This document shows, one piece after another, positions 21,946 through 29,356 of a DNA stretch of 29,356 bases (positions within the stretch are counted from its first letter, which is position 1; each line of letters opens with the position of its first letter). The stretch is from Saccharothrix sp. NRRL B-16348. GTDB lineage: Bacteria > Actinomycetota > Actinomycetes > Mycobacteriales > Pseudonocardiaceae. The notes under the pieces are model-generated. The model searched no databases and was not told the DNA's origin. It saw only the letters and a list, made by a program, of their open reading frames with translations. The stretch is from contig NZ_LGED01000275.1 in assembly GCF_001280085.1 (NCBI RefSeq), positions 1 to 29,356 of the forward strand. The letters are read 5' to 3'. Made by a program: the position numbers and the translations under genes.

Positions 21946-24900
21946 ATGGAGATCCGGCTGCTCGGCCCCGTCGAACTGCACGGCCCGTCCGGCGAGGTCG
22001 ATCTCGGACCGCCGCAGCGCCGACACGTGCTCGCCGCGCTCGCGGTCCGGCCCGGCCGGGTCGTGCCGACCACGACGCTGATCCGCCAGGTGTGGGGCGA
22101 GGACCCGCCTGACTCGGCACGCAAGGCGCTCCACGCCCACGTCAGCAGGCTGCGCAAGGCGCTGCAAACAGTCGGCGGCTCGCTGGTCAGCCGCAACGGC
22201 GGCTACGTCCTGCTGGTCGAGCCCCACCAGGTCGACTGGTTCCGGTACCAAGCGCTCGTCGCCACGGGCCGGGACGCCGCGCGCGACGGCGACGATCCGC
22301 GTGCCGCCGAGGACTTCCAGCGTGCCGCGCGGCTGTGGCGCGGCCGACCGCTGGCCGACCTGGAGGGCCCGTGGGTCACGGGCTACCGCGAGGTGATGAC
22401 GGAACGCAGGCTGTCGGCCGTCGAGGCGGCACTGGAAGTAGGGATGCGCCAGGGTCGCCACGCCGAGTTGGCGAGCGAGGCCGCGGACTTGGCGCGGCAC
22501 CACCTGGGCCGTCAGCACCTCGTCGCCCTGGCCGCCCAATGCCTCCACTGGTGCGGCAGGCAGGCGGAGAGCAGCGAGCTGTGCCACCGGGCGATCGTGT
22601 CGCTGCGACGGAACGGGGTGGAGCCGAATCGCCGGCTGCTCGAGCTGCACACGCGCATCCTGCGCGACGACCCCGGGCTGGCCGGGCCGTTCCCGACGCC
22701 CGCACCGGCGACCGGTGATCCCGGGGCGCGCCGCGAACTCGCCCGCGAGATGCGCAGGATCTGGCTGGAGCGCCGGGACGAGGACGCCCGCGTGACGCTG
22801 CGGGTGCGCGAGCAGCCAGGGGCGGTCTGGCCGGAGTTCGCCGACCACACCGCCCCCGACCTCGGCGAGGCGGGGCCCGTGCTGGACCGACCGCTGTCCG
22901 AACTCGTGCTCCGCCGGTACAACCGCAGGCTGCTGGTGTTGGGGGACAAGGGCGCCGGTAAGACCACCAGCCTGGTGGACCTGGCGGCGGCCCTGCTGGC
23001 GCGGTCCGACGACCCGGACGTGCCCGTGCCCGTCGTCCTGCTGCTGTCGCGGTGGCGTGGCGGCGACTTCGCCGACTGGGTCGTGAGGGAGGTTCGCGAC
23101 CAGTACCGGCTGCCCGCCGACCGGGTGCGGCGGCTGCTCGTGGACGAGGAGGCGCTCGTCCTGCTGGACGGGCTCGACGAGGTGCCCACCGAGCTGCGCG
23201 GCGCGTGCGTGCGGGGCATCAACGCGTTCCGCACCGCGTTCGGCGCCGGGATCGTCGTGACCTCACGCACCGCGGAGTACCGGGACCTGGACGTGCGGCT
23301 CGCGCTCGCGGGCGCGGTGGCCATCCAACCGCTCACCGCCGAGCAGATCGACCGGCGGCTCGCCGACGGCGGCGCCGCGTTGGCGGGGCTGCGGGACGCG
23401 GTGCGCCGTGACCCCGAGCTGGTGAAGCACCTGTCCGCACCGCACATGCTGGACGTCGTGTGCGTCGCGTACGAAGGAGGCGGCGAGGTGTCACCGACGA
23501 TCGGTGGCTCCTACGACGACTACCTCCGCGTCCTGCTGCAGCGGTCACGCTCGCCGCTGCCCGGAGCCCGCCGCACGCCGCCGTTCGACCTCGCCGCCAC
23601 CCGTCACTTCCTCACCTGGCTGGCCAGGCTGATGACAGCACGCGGCGAGACCGTGTGGTTCCCCGACCACTTGACGCCCGCGTCGCTGCCGGGGCCGCGC
23701 CCGCGCTGGTCCCTGCCGGTGACGCTGTGGTCCGGACCGGCCGAGCGGATCGGCCTGCGACGCCTCGCGACCGCCGGGACGTACGGGGTCGTGGCGGCGC
23801 TGTTGTCCGCGGCGGTCTACGGGGTGCAGCTCGGGCTGGGCCGTTCGGCGGCCCGGGACACCCCGCTGGACGCGTCGCCGCTGTTCGCCGTCCCGCTCGC
23901 GGTGGTCGTGTTCGCGGCGGTCACGTGGCTGTTCGTGCGCGGCGGGTTGCCGCGGTGGTCGAGGGTTCCGGTGTACGCGGTGACGCTCATGGTCGCCGGA
24001 GGGCTGCACAAAGGGCTGTACACCGGGCGGCAGTCCGGCACGGCTGCGGGGTGGCACGCGGGCATCGTCGGCGCACTGGTCTACGGGGCGACCATCGCCG
24101 CTTCGGTCGCGATGGCGCTCGGCGTCGTGGCCGTGGTGCGCCGCCTGGACCGGGACGACCGGTGGGCCCTGTCCCCCGGTCGGATCGCGCGGTGCACCGA
24201 CACCGCCGCGGTGTGCGCCCTGGCCGTGGGCGTGAGCCACGCGCCGGCCCGGTTCGCCGCCGCACCGCACGACGCCGCGTACGCCCTGACCGCGGGCTTC
24301 GGCTACGGCGTGATCATGGGCCTGGGTGGTGGCGTGCTGCTCGGGCTGGGGTTCATGCTCGTGGACCTCGACGTCGCGCGGCCCGCCGCGCGCTGGTCGT
24401 TGTCGTGGCGCGGGTTCGCGACGGCGTGCGCGACCGCCGCCGTGTTCGGGGTGCTGCACTGGCTGCTGCTCGTGCGGGCCGTCGGGATGGCGCTGGGTCC
24501 GGACAAGGGTCCGGTGTTCGCGTTCGTCGTCGCGATGACGTTCTGCCTGGCCTTCGGCCTCGGGCACAGCCTGCGGCCCGAGCTCAACCTGCCCGTCCCG
24601 GCCCCCGCGCGGGCGCTGACCGCGTCCCTGCGCGCGGCCGTCGGGCCGGTGGTGGGCGCGGTGCTCGTGGCCCTGCTCGCGACGGCGCCGGCCCGGACCG
24701 CGGTCGTCGAGTACGTGCAGATCGCGCTCGTGGTGCCCGCCGTGCTGGCCGCACTGCTCACGTTCTGGTTCACCGGCGGCGGGGTGTGGCTCGCGCACCA
24801 CGTGGCCCGGACGATCGCGCGGCACGCCCGCCTGCTCCCGCGAGACCTCCTCGGGTTCCTCGAGCACGCCGACGAGCGGATGCTGCTGCACCGGCACGAC

Positions 24901-24981
24901 GGCGGCTACCGCTTCCGCCACCCCGAGATCCAGCGGCACGTCGCCGAGGACTCCCTGACCACGTCACCCGTACCGCGCTGA
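21946..24981 (+). CDS. BTAD (SARP-type)-NACHT NTPase with C-terminal membrane domain
   Basis: About 1011 residues in four parts. Residues 1-95 are an OmpR-like winged helix as in SARP activators (MEIRLLGPVELHG, RRHVLAALAVRPG, HAHVSRLRKAL). Residues 100-245 are the helical BTAD domain. Residues about 315-600 are a NACHT NTPase: Walker A GDKGAGKTT at 333-341, Walker B LVLLDGLDEVP at 404-414 and sensor-like VVTSRT near 440. Residues about 605-950 hold some ten membrane helices, followed by a wing-like tail (RHDGGYRFRHPEIQRHV). The start is uncertain: ATG 21946 fits the SARP opening exactly, while GTG 21850 lies upstream. NACHT proteins are STAND switches. A DNA-binding front on a membrane-bound switch could mean membrane-tethered transcription control. 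No ligand or partner is known. Confidence 0.85.
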   Translation: MEIRLLGPVELHGPSGEVDLGPPQRRHVLAALAVRPGRVVPTTTLIRQVWGEDPPDSARKALHAHVSRLRKALQTVGGSLVSRNGGYVLLVEPHQVDWFRYQALVATGRDAARDGDDPRAAEDFQRAARLWRGRPLADLEGPWVTGYREVMTERRLSAVEAALEVGMRQGRHAELASEAADLARHHLGRQHLVALAAQCLHWCGRQAESSELCHRAIVSLRRNGVEPNRRLLELHTRILRDDPGLAGPFPTPAPATGDPGARRELAREMRRIWLERRDEDARVTLRVREQPGAVWPEFADHTAPDLGEAGPVLDRPLSELVLRRYNRRLLVLGDKGAGKTTSLVDLAAALLARSDDPDVPVPVVLLLSRWRGGDFADWVVREVRDQYRLPADRVRRLLVDEEALVLLDGLDEVPTELRGACVRGINAFRTAFGAGIVVTSRTAEYRDLDVRLALAGAVAIQPLTAEQIDRRLADGGAALAGLRDAVRRDPELVKHLSAPHMLDVVCVAYEGGGEVSPTIGGSYDDYLRVLLQRSRSPLPGARRTPPFDLAATRHFLTWLARLMTARGETVWFPDHLTPASLPGPRPRWSLPVTLWSGPAERIGLRRLATAGTYGVVAALLSAAVYGVQLGLGRSAARDTPLDASPLFAVPLAVVVFAAVTWLFVRGGLPRWSRVPVYAVTLMVAGGLHKGLYTGRQSGTAAGWHAGIVGALVYGATIAASVAMALGVVAVVRRLDRDDRWALSPGRIARCTDTAAVCALAVGVSHAPARFAAAPHDAAYALTAGFGYGVIMGLGGGVLLGLGFMLVDLDVARPAARWSLSWRGFATACATAAVFGVLHWLLLVRAVGMALGPDKGPVFAFVVAMTFCLAFGLGHSLRPELNLPVPAPARALTASLRAAVGPVVGAVLVALLATAPARTAVVEYVQIALVVPAVLAALLTFWFTGGGVWLAHHVARTIARHARLLPRDLLGFLEHADERMLLHRHDGGYRFRHPEIQRHVAEDSLTTSPVPR

Positions 24982-25067
24982 CCTGCGGAGCAAGGATTCG
25001 ACAACCATCGCGTGCACTCCCGGCTGCGAGCCTGGCCATCACGACGGACCGGAAGGAGCCCCCGGAG

Positions 25068-25967
25068 ATGGCCATTCGAAGATCCCTCGCGCGGTTGTCC
25101 GCATTGGTGCTGCTGAGCGGCGGACTCGTCGCCCTCGGCACCGCACCGGCGCACGCCGCCGCCTGTTTCGGCGCCGGTACGACGATCGTCGGCACGCCGG
25201 GCAACGACGTGCTGCTCGGCGGCAGCGGAAACGACGTCATCGACGCGGGCGGCGGCAACGACCTCGTCATCGGCAACGGCGGCAACGACAAGCTGTGCGG
25301 CGGCGACGGCGACGACACCATCGAGGGCTACAGCGGCGACGACATGATCTCCGGAGGCCATGGCGCGGACCGCCTCGACGGCGGACGCGGCGGGTGCTGC
25401 GACTCCTCGTTGGACACCGGCACCGACACCGTCAACGGCGACGACGGTCCCGACGTGATCTGGTCCGCCGACTTCGGGCGCCTGATCGCCAACGGCGGCT
25501 TGGGCGACGACGAGATCTACGGCCTCGGCGGCAACGATCAGATCGGAGGCGGCGGCGGCAACGACACCATCGGCGGGCACGGCGGCGACGACCTGCTCGA
25601 CGGAGGGCTCGGCGGCTGCTGCGACCCGGTCCAGGACACCGGCGCGGACGTGATCTACGGCGGTGACGGCGGCGACGTCATCTGGTCGGCAGACCTCGGT
25701 CGGCTGCTGGCCGACGGCGAGGCGGGCAACGACACCCTGCACGGCCTGGGCGGCAACGACGTCCTGTGGGCGGGCGAAGGATTGGACTACCTGTTCGGCA
25801 ACGGTGGCGACGACGTGCTCGACGTCCGCGACGGCTACACCAATTCCGATCTCGCCAACGCCGGGGACGGCGTCGACCAGTGCCGGATCGACGTCTGGGC
25901 CTACAACCCGGCACAGCACGACACCCACTACTACTGCGAAACGATCGTGACCAACCAGGTCACGTGA
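25068..25967 (+). CDS. Secreted RTX-like (hemolysin-type) calcium-binding repeat protein
   Basis: A 299-residue exported protein. Residues 1-31 are a Sec signal peptide (ending AHA). Most of the rest is RTX nonapeptide repeats, G-G-x-G-x-D/N-D-x-hydrophobic, such as GGSGNDVI, GGNGND-like and GGGGGNDTI, which bind Ca2+ as a parallel beta-roll. Two copies of a 74-residue module carry an unusual GGCCD (residues 108-112 and 182-186) and later DVIWSAD (129-135 and 203-209). This module inserts Cys-Cys pairs into the RTX roll. No lipase or protease domain is present. ATG 25068 follows AAGGAG at 9 nt. It lies 86 bp behind the NACHT gene, same strand. A Sec signal is unusual for Gram-negative RTX toxins but usual in actinobacteria. 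Confidence 0.85.
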   Translation: MAIRRSLARLSALVLLSGGLVALGTAPAHAAACFGAGTTIVGTPGNDVLLGGSGNDVIDAGGGNDLVIGNGGNDKLCGGDGDDTIEGYSGDDMISGGHGADRLDGGRGGCCDSSLDTGTDTVNGDDGPDVIWSADFGRLIANGGLGDDEIYGLGGNDQIGGGGGNDTIGGHGGDDLLDGGLGGCCDPVQDTGADVIYGGDGGDVIWSADLGRLLADGEAGNDTLHGLGGNDVLWAGEGLDYLFGNGGDDVLDVRDGYTNSDLANAGDGVDQCRIDVWAYNPAQHDTHYYCETIVTNQVT

Positions 25968-25980
25968 CAGGGACGCGATT

Positions 25981-26005
25981 CACTCGACCGGGCTCACTCG
26001 ACCGG
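25981..26005 (+). repeat. Two perfect 11-bp direct repeats before the Pro-rich gene
   Basis: CACTCGACCGG occurs twice, 14 bp apart (25981-25991 and 25995-26005), and the second copy runs into the ribosome site GGAGG of the next gene. It may be a regulator or RNA-binding site, or slipped-strand duplication. Confidence 0.6.
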
Positions 26006-26014
26006 AGGATCCTC

Positions 26015-26890
26015 ATGTCGTCCGCTGCGCTCTGCTCCCCCTCCCTCCCCCGCGACCTGCCGCGGAAGATCACCACGCACGCAGCCGCGCTCCTCCTGCT
26101 CGCGGTGTGCGTGGATGCCGTCAACGAACTGCACCACGCCGACCCGGTCGGGTCGACGGTCGTGACCAGCGCGCCGGCCGTCGCGCGGATGCCCGACGCG
26201 CACAACGTCAAGAGCGCTGCCGTCCCCGACCGTGTCATGGCGCCCGACCGCACAGCGCTTCCACGGACCGCGTCGACCATCGATGCGAGCGGGGCGGCCG
26301 TCATCGACCGCATCCCCACGCTCGCACAGGTCGAGCACACGGCACCGGCACAGTCGGGCACCGCCGTGGGGCCGTCGGGCGACGCCCCGAACTCCGTCCA
26401 GGTGACTACCGCTCCCGACATCCCGGACGGCACGCCCAACCCCGCACCGTCCGGGAGCGGGAGGGTCGCGCTTCCGGCCCTGGCGGCAGGCGGCACCTCC
26501 GACGAGCAGGCGAAGCAGGACCAGGCGGAAAGCGCCCCGATCCGCTCGGCCCCCGCCGAAACCCCGGCGCCGGCCCGGCCGCCGACGGTTCCCGTGGGGC
26601 CCGCGGCAGTCCCCGTGCCGCCCGTGGTCACAGCTCCGGTGATCGCAACTCCGGTGGTCATGGCCCCGGCGACCCCATCACCGGCTGTCGACCGGCCAAG
26701 CGTCCCCGTCTCGGCGCGGCCGATCGTGGCAGCGATGCCCGTTCCCGTCCCGTCGACCATGGGCGCCGTGACCGTCACCGGCAGCATGAGCGAACCCGTG
26801 CCCGCGGTGCCGGTGCACTCGCCCACGCCCGCGATGCCGCTCCCCGGCCCGGGCGGGATGGTCCAGCACGCACCGCAGTCGATGATCTGA
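26015..26890 (+). CDS. Pro/Ala-rich membrane-anchored protein
   Basis: A 291-residue low-complexity protein. One hydrophobic helix near residues 22-34 (HAAALLLLAVCVDAV) is a signal anchor or signal peptide. What follows is Pro/Ala/Val/Thr-rich with no folded domain visible: the last 110 residues repeat short Pro-Val-x motifs (PPTVPVG, PPVVTAPVIATPVVMAPAT, VPVSARP, PVPVPS). Such stretches span or interact with the cell wall and can be extended rods or mucin-like stalks. It has no obvious enzyme or sorting motif. ATG 26015 has GGAGG 7 nt upstream. It ends 4 bp before the next gene, so the two are co-expressed. By context it may be a cell-surface linker for the RTX or repeat protein. Confidence 0.65.
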   Translation: MSSAALCSPSLPRDLPRKITTHAAALLLLAVCVDAVNELHHADPVGSTVVTSAPAVARMPDAHNVKSAAVPDRVMAPDRTALPRTASTIDASGAAVIDRIPTLAQVEHTAPAQSGTAVGPSGDAPNSVQVTTAPDIPDGTPNPAPSGSGRVALPALAAGGTSDEQAKQDQAESAPIRSAPAETPAPARPPTVPVGPAAVPVPPVVTAPVIATPVVMAPATPSPAVDRPSVPVSARPIVAAMPVPVPSTMGAVTVTGSMSEPVPAVPVHSPTPAMPLPGPGGMVQHAPQSMI

Positions 26891-26894
26891 CCCG

Positions 26895-28139
26895 ATGCCG
26901 AACGCCACGAGAACCGACAACCGCATCGTGGGCACGGTGCACGAGGCGGTGCAGGCCGGGTCCATCAACGAGGTGCACTTCCACCGCCCGTCGAAGCACT
27001 TGCGGGTGTTCCTCGCGATCGTCGGGACCTGCATGCTGACCGCCGCGTCGGGCACGCCGCCCGCCGAGACCTCCGACCACCGCCCGGTCTCCCCCACCAC
27101 GGCCAAGGCGTGCCTGGTGCGCACCGACCCGTCCACCAAGTCCGGCTACGTGTGGGCGAACCGGCCGCACGAGGACGCGTACCGCCCGCAGGGCGAGTAC
27201 CAGTGCAACTCCTCGGGCGGGGTCAACAGCGTGGTCCGCGAGGGCGTCGGCCGGTACACCGTGGACTTCCCCGGCCTCAGCGTGGACGGCGGCACGGTCG
27301 ACCTCACCGCGGCGGACACCGCCGACCGGCTGTGCTCGGTACGCGACTGGGGACCGTCGCACACCGACCAGCGAGTCCGGGTCACGTGCGTGGACCGCGA
27401 CGGAACACCGGCCGACGCCGCGTTCACGCTCGCCTTCCTGTTCACGATGGGCCGCAACGGCGTCAGCGCCTACGTACGCGCCGACCAACCCACCACCGAC
27501 ACCCAAGTCCCGGACCCCAACCACCAGCACAACTCCACGGGAGGGATCAACTCGATCGACCGCGAGGCCACCGGGTCGCACGTCGTCTTCCTCCCCGGCA
27601 TCGACCAGTCGCCGGCAGAGGGCGACTCGGGCGGCATGGCCAAGGTGACAGCGCTCGGCGAAACGCCGAACACCTGTTCCCCACACGGATGGCGACCATG
27701 GCACAACCCCGAGACGGACAAGGACTTCTTGATCGTCCGCGTCACCTGCACGACACCACGCGGCGACCCGGTGGACGCGCCGTTCGCCCTGTCGTTCACC
27801 GCCGACCTGGGCTCCACCCCCACCGCACGCGTCCCCGGAGCGTACTTATGGGCCGACAAAGAGGACGAGGCCTCGTACACGCCCACCAAGGAGTACCAGT
27901 ACAACTCGACACACACGCTGAACACAGTGACCCGATCCGCGACCGGCACCTACACGGCGCACCTGCCAGGCCTGACCCGCAAAGGCGGCCACGCCCAGGT
28001 CTCCGCGTACCGGACGGACGCCACGTGCGGCGTGACCGGCTGGTACCCAGTGGAGCAGGAACAACGAGTCGACGTGGTGTGCCGCGCACCGACCGGCGAC
28101 CCGGTCGACGCACAGTTCACCCTGGTCTACCTCCAATAA
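26895..28139 (+). CDS. VHFH-tagged membrane protein with three extracellular repeats
   Basis: A 414-residue protein of unknown function. Residues 9-30 hold a short motif, IVGTVHEAVQAGSINEVHFH, like the N-terminal V-x-G-x-V-V-Q-A-G...V-H-x-H tag found before many actinobacterial STAND and conflict proteins. Residues about 36-53 form one membrane helix. The rest is three related modules starting at about residues 84, 192 and 316, each with AYVWA/AYLWA-like start, a QYNS-type Asn-Ser segment, TV-x-x-P-G-L and a pair of Cys, ending DPVDAxFTLxxL. The tag would be cytoplasmic and the modules outside. ATG 26895 follows the previous stop by 4 bp. Last gene of the run from the NACHT protein. A terminator was not seen. 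Confidence 0.7.
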   Translation: MPNATRTDNRIVGTVHEAVQAGSINEVHFHRPSKHLRVFLAIVGTCMLTAASGTPPAETSDHRPVSPTTAKACLVRTDPSTKSGYVWANRPHEDAYRPQGEYQCNSSGGVNSVVREGVGRYTVDFPGLSVDGGTVDLTAADTADRLCSVRDWGPSHTDQRVRVTCVDRDGTPADAAFTLAFLFTMGRNGVSAYVRADQPTTDTQVPDPNHQHNSTGGINSIDREATGSHVVFLPGIDQSPAEGDSGGMAKVTALGETPNTCSPHGWRPWHNPETDKDFLIVRVTCTTPRGDPVDAPFALSFTADLGSTPTARVPGAYLWADKEDEASYTPTKEYQYNSTHTLNTVTRSATGTYTAHLPGLTRKGGHAQVSAYRTDATCGVTGWYPVEQEQRVDVVCRAPTGDPVDAQFTLVYLQ

Positions 28140-28156
28140 CCAATGGGCTCGGACAG

Positions 28157-28513
28157 TCACCTCCGGCGTGCCGCCGCCCCCGGACGCGAACGTCCTGCCG
28201 CCGAAGACTCAGGCTCGTCGTCGAGTCGCAACGACTTCAGGAACGCGACGGCCGCCCGGTGAGCCGGCCCTTCCGGCGGCACGACTTCCAGCAGTGCCAC
28301 CAGTGCGAGCAGGCGGTCCTTGTCGAGCGCTCCGAAGTAGCGCGTCAGGTGCGCGTTCCACCTGCTGTCGAGGTGGAGCAGCAGACCACCGCCGCCCCGC
28401 GCGTCATCGACCAGGACCGGTCGCCCGTCGTGCTGCTCGACCTGCCAGGCGGGCAACGGCGCCACCAGCCGCCGGAACCGGTCGACCATCCGCTCGTACT
28501 CACGCCGATCCAC
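28157..28513 (-). CDS. Small protein of unknown function
   Basis: A 118-residue soluble protein with a charged, helical N-terminal half (REYERMVDRFRRLVAPLPAW), a Gly-rich centre (DDARGGGGLLLHLDSRW), a DKDRLLALVALLEVVPP helix and a disordered Arg/Ala/Gly-rich tail. I chose GTG 28513 because AGGGG precedes it; GTG 28516 and GTG 28546 remain possible. No domain is recognised. The gene is convergent with the VHFH-tagged gene, 17 bp apart. A 9-bp inverted repeat lies just upstream. Confidence 0.5.
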   Translation of the reverse strand: MDRREYERMVDRFRRLVAPLPAWQVEQHDGRPVLVDDARGGGGLLLHLDSRWNAHLTRYFGALDKDRLLALVALLEVVPPEGPAHRAAVAFLKSLRLDDEPESSAAGRSRPGAAARRR

Positions 28514-28523
28514 CACTACCCCT

Positions 28524-28572
28524 GACCGTCGGAACCTCGTGCCCACGCCCTTCAGAGCGATGGCCGACGGTC
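28524..28572. promoter_or_regulatory. 9-bp inverted repeat upstream of the small gene
   Basis: GACCGTCGG (28524-28532) and CCGACGGTC (28564-28572) are perfect inverted copies 31 bp apart. They sit 11-59 bp upstream of the chosen start and may be an operator; a long-loop hairpin is also possible. Confidence 0.35.
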
Positions 28573-28664
28573 GGGGAAGAACCGCACCGTGATCGTCGCA
28601 CAGCCGTTCGAATCGCTGTCAAGTGGAATCACCCAGGCAGGGCGCGTGCGGCACGGAACGGTCG

Positions 28665-29186
28665 TCAGTCGTTGCCGCCGAACGTGAGTTGGCGGCGGTG
28701 GAAGTCGAAGTGCCGGACCGGGAAGCGGTAGATGTCGGCGAGGGTCATGAAGTCCTGGAAGAACGGGTCCCAGCGGGTCGGGTAGTGCATGCCGCGGGCC
28801 AGGTCGGTGTCGGTTTCGCGGTCGAGGCGGCGGTGCAGGGCGGCGATGGTGCGGTCGCAGAGCGCGGCCAGTTGCCGGCGGCCGAGGGTGCTGCCGCCGA
28901 GCCAGGAGCCTGCGAAGTTCACCGCGTCGAACGGTGCGGTGGCCGCGTTGAGCAGGCGGGCGAAGGTTCTGCTCATGCCGGTGGGCAGCCGGTCGACCAG
29001 GCGGGCCAAGGTCAGCAGGGCGCGGATGATCAGGAACCCGAGGAGCATGTGGAACAGCAGTTGGCGGTTGTCCCACCGGGTGCCGTCGGACTTGCGGCGC
29101 AGGTCGGCGGCAGTGGCCTGGTCCAGGAGTGCGTGGAACGTGGCGCGTGCCCGTTCCAGGTCGTCGTGAACCGCCTGCTTGTCCAC
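28665..29186 (-). CDS. DinB-family protein
   Basis: A 173-residue helical protein matching the DinB/YfiT-like four-helix family. It starts VHDDLERARATFHALLDQATAADLRRKSDGTRWDNRQLLFHMLLG, the typical helix 1-2 stretch with Trp and a His that can bind metal, and ends with PVRHFDFHRRQL, where more His could complete the triad. The family includes metal-dependent thiol-transferases and stress-induced proteins; this member's substrate is unknown. GTG 29186 is the only good start; the ribosome site is weak (TGGGACC). It follows the acetyltransferase stop by 26 bp on the same strand, so the two may be co-transcribed. Confidence 0.78.
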   Translation of the reverse strand: MDKQAVHDDLERARATFHALLDQATAADLRRKSDGTRWDNRQLLFHMLLGFLIIRALLTLARLVDRLPTGMSRTFARLLNAATAPFDAVNFAGSWLGGSTLGRRQLAALCDRTIAALHRRLDRETDTDLARGMHYPTRWDPFFQDFMTLADIYRFPVRHFDFHRRQLTFGGND

Positions 29187-29212
29187 GGTCCCAGTGTGCG
29201 CCTGCTCGGCGT

Positions 29213-29356
29213 TCAGCAGGTGGCGCAGTCCGGTGTGGTGAGGACGGAGGCGGAGTTGGCGCGGCGTTCGAGCATGACGGTGTCGCGCCAGGTGCCGTGG
29301 TGTTGGGCGATGCGTTCGCGGACGCCGACGGTGCGGTAGCCGGCGGAGTGGTGCAG
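29213..29356 (-). CDS. GNAT acetyltransferase, C-terminal fragment
   Basis: The last 47 residues of an acetyl-CoA-dependent N-acetyltransferase; the rest is beyond the right edge. HSAGYRTVGVRERIAQHHGTWRDTVMLERR is close to the end of phosphinothricin-acetyltransferase-like GNATs, where GFRxVG..E and GxWRDxVxLERRS are common. The tail adds TTPDCATC, a Cys-pair end. The substrate cannot be told from this part. Confidence 0.75.
   Translation of the reverse strand: MHHSAGYRTVGVRERIAQHHGTWRDTVMLERRANSASVLTTPDCATC

Noticed and set aside
23460..25067. A long plus-strand open frame inside the NACHT gene that runs on into the RTX gene
   Set aside because: Up to the RTX ATG at 25068 it is Arg/Pro/Ala-rich shadow sequence in another frame of the NACHT gene. 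Only the RTX part has a signal peptide and known repeats.
1..29356. tRNA, rRNA, CRISPR arrays, insertion sequences and integrases
   Set aside because: I looked for T-loop-like motifs, regularly spaced repeats, and transposase or integrase sequences, and found none that hold up.

Overview
The window reads as chromosomal DNA from a high-GC actinomycete. A member of the Pseudonocardiales (Saccharothrix, Actinosynnema, Lentzea or a relative) is my best guess, not a proof. The signs are third codon positions that are almost all G or C, many GTG and some TTG starts, many Sec-exported proteins, a SARP/BTAD-type DNA-binding module, and two actinobacterial conflict-system signatures: an effector-associated domain next to a cyclase-like domain, and a short N-terminal G-T-V-x-x-x-V-Q-A-G...V-H-F-H motif. 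I see no tRNA, rRNA, CRISPR array, transposase or integrase.

Positions 1-9254. A flavin reductase fragment and an SsuE-like FMN reductase overlap by 4 bp. Next come a secreted C70-type cysteine protease with a cell-surface partner of unknown function, a DUF1349 protein, a TIMP-like exported protein, a small frameshifted gene, a TPR protein and a ChaA-type Ca2+/H+ antiporter. A divergent TerC-family metal exporter is preceded by a yybP-ykoY (manganese) riboswitch and overlapped at its end by a 40-residue membrane microprotein. A RhiA-like protein closes this part.

Positions 9371-18565. This is ordinary accessory metabolism and regulation: a small secreted protein, a nucleoside hydrolase, an exported alpha/beta hydrolase, a small phosphotransferase, a winged-helix regulator coupled to a membrane protein, and a short protein of unknown function. 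An NAD(P)-dependent epimerase/F420-type reductase pair lies divergent from a LysR regulator, followed by a PadR regulator coupled to a four-helix membrane protein. Several regulators have a convincing operator-like palindrome in their own promoter.

Positions 18720-28139 are the most unusual part. A cyclase-like/EAD2 conflict protein stands convergent with what looks like a decaying ABC importer: the ATPase has lost its proper end, no permease is present, and the binding protein seems to lack an internal segment. Divergent from the importer is a roughly 1011-residue protein that joins a BTAD transcription-factor front to a NACHT NTPase and about ten membrane helices. On the same strand behind it are a secreted RTX-like protein with a duplicated Cys-Cys module, a Pro/Ala-rich membrane-anchored protein, and a VHFH-tagged membrane protein with three extracellular repeats. 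Together they could form a membrane-bound sensing or conflict system with a cytoplasmic NTPase and surface-exposed partners. That is inference from gene order and domains only.

Positions 28157-29356 hold an unknown small protein, a DinB-family protein and the end of a GNAT acetyltransferase.
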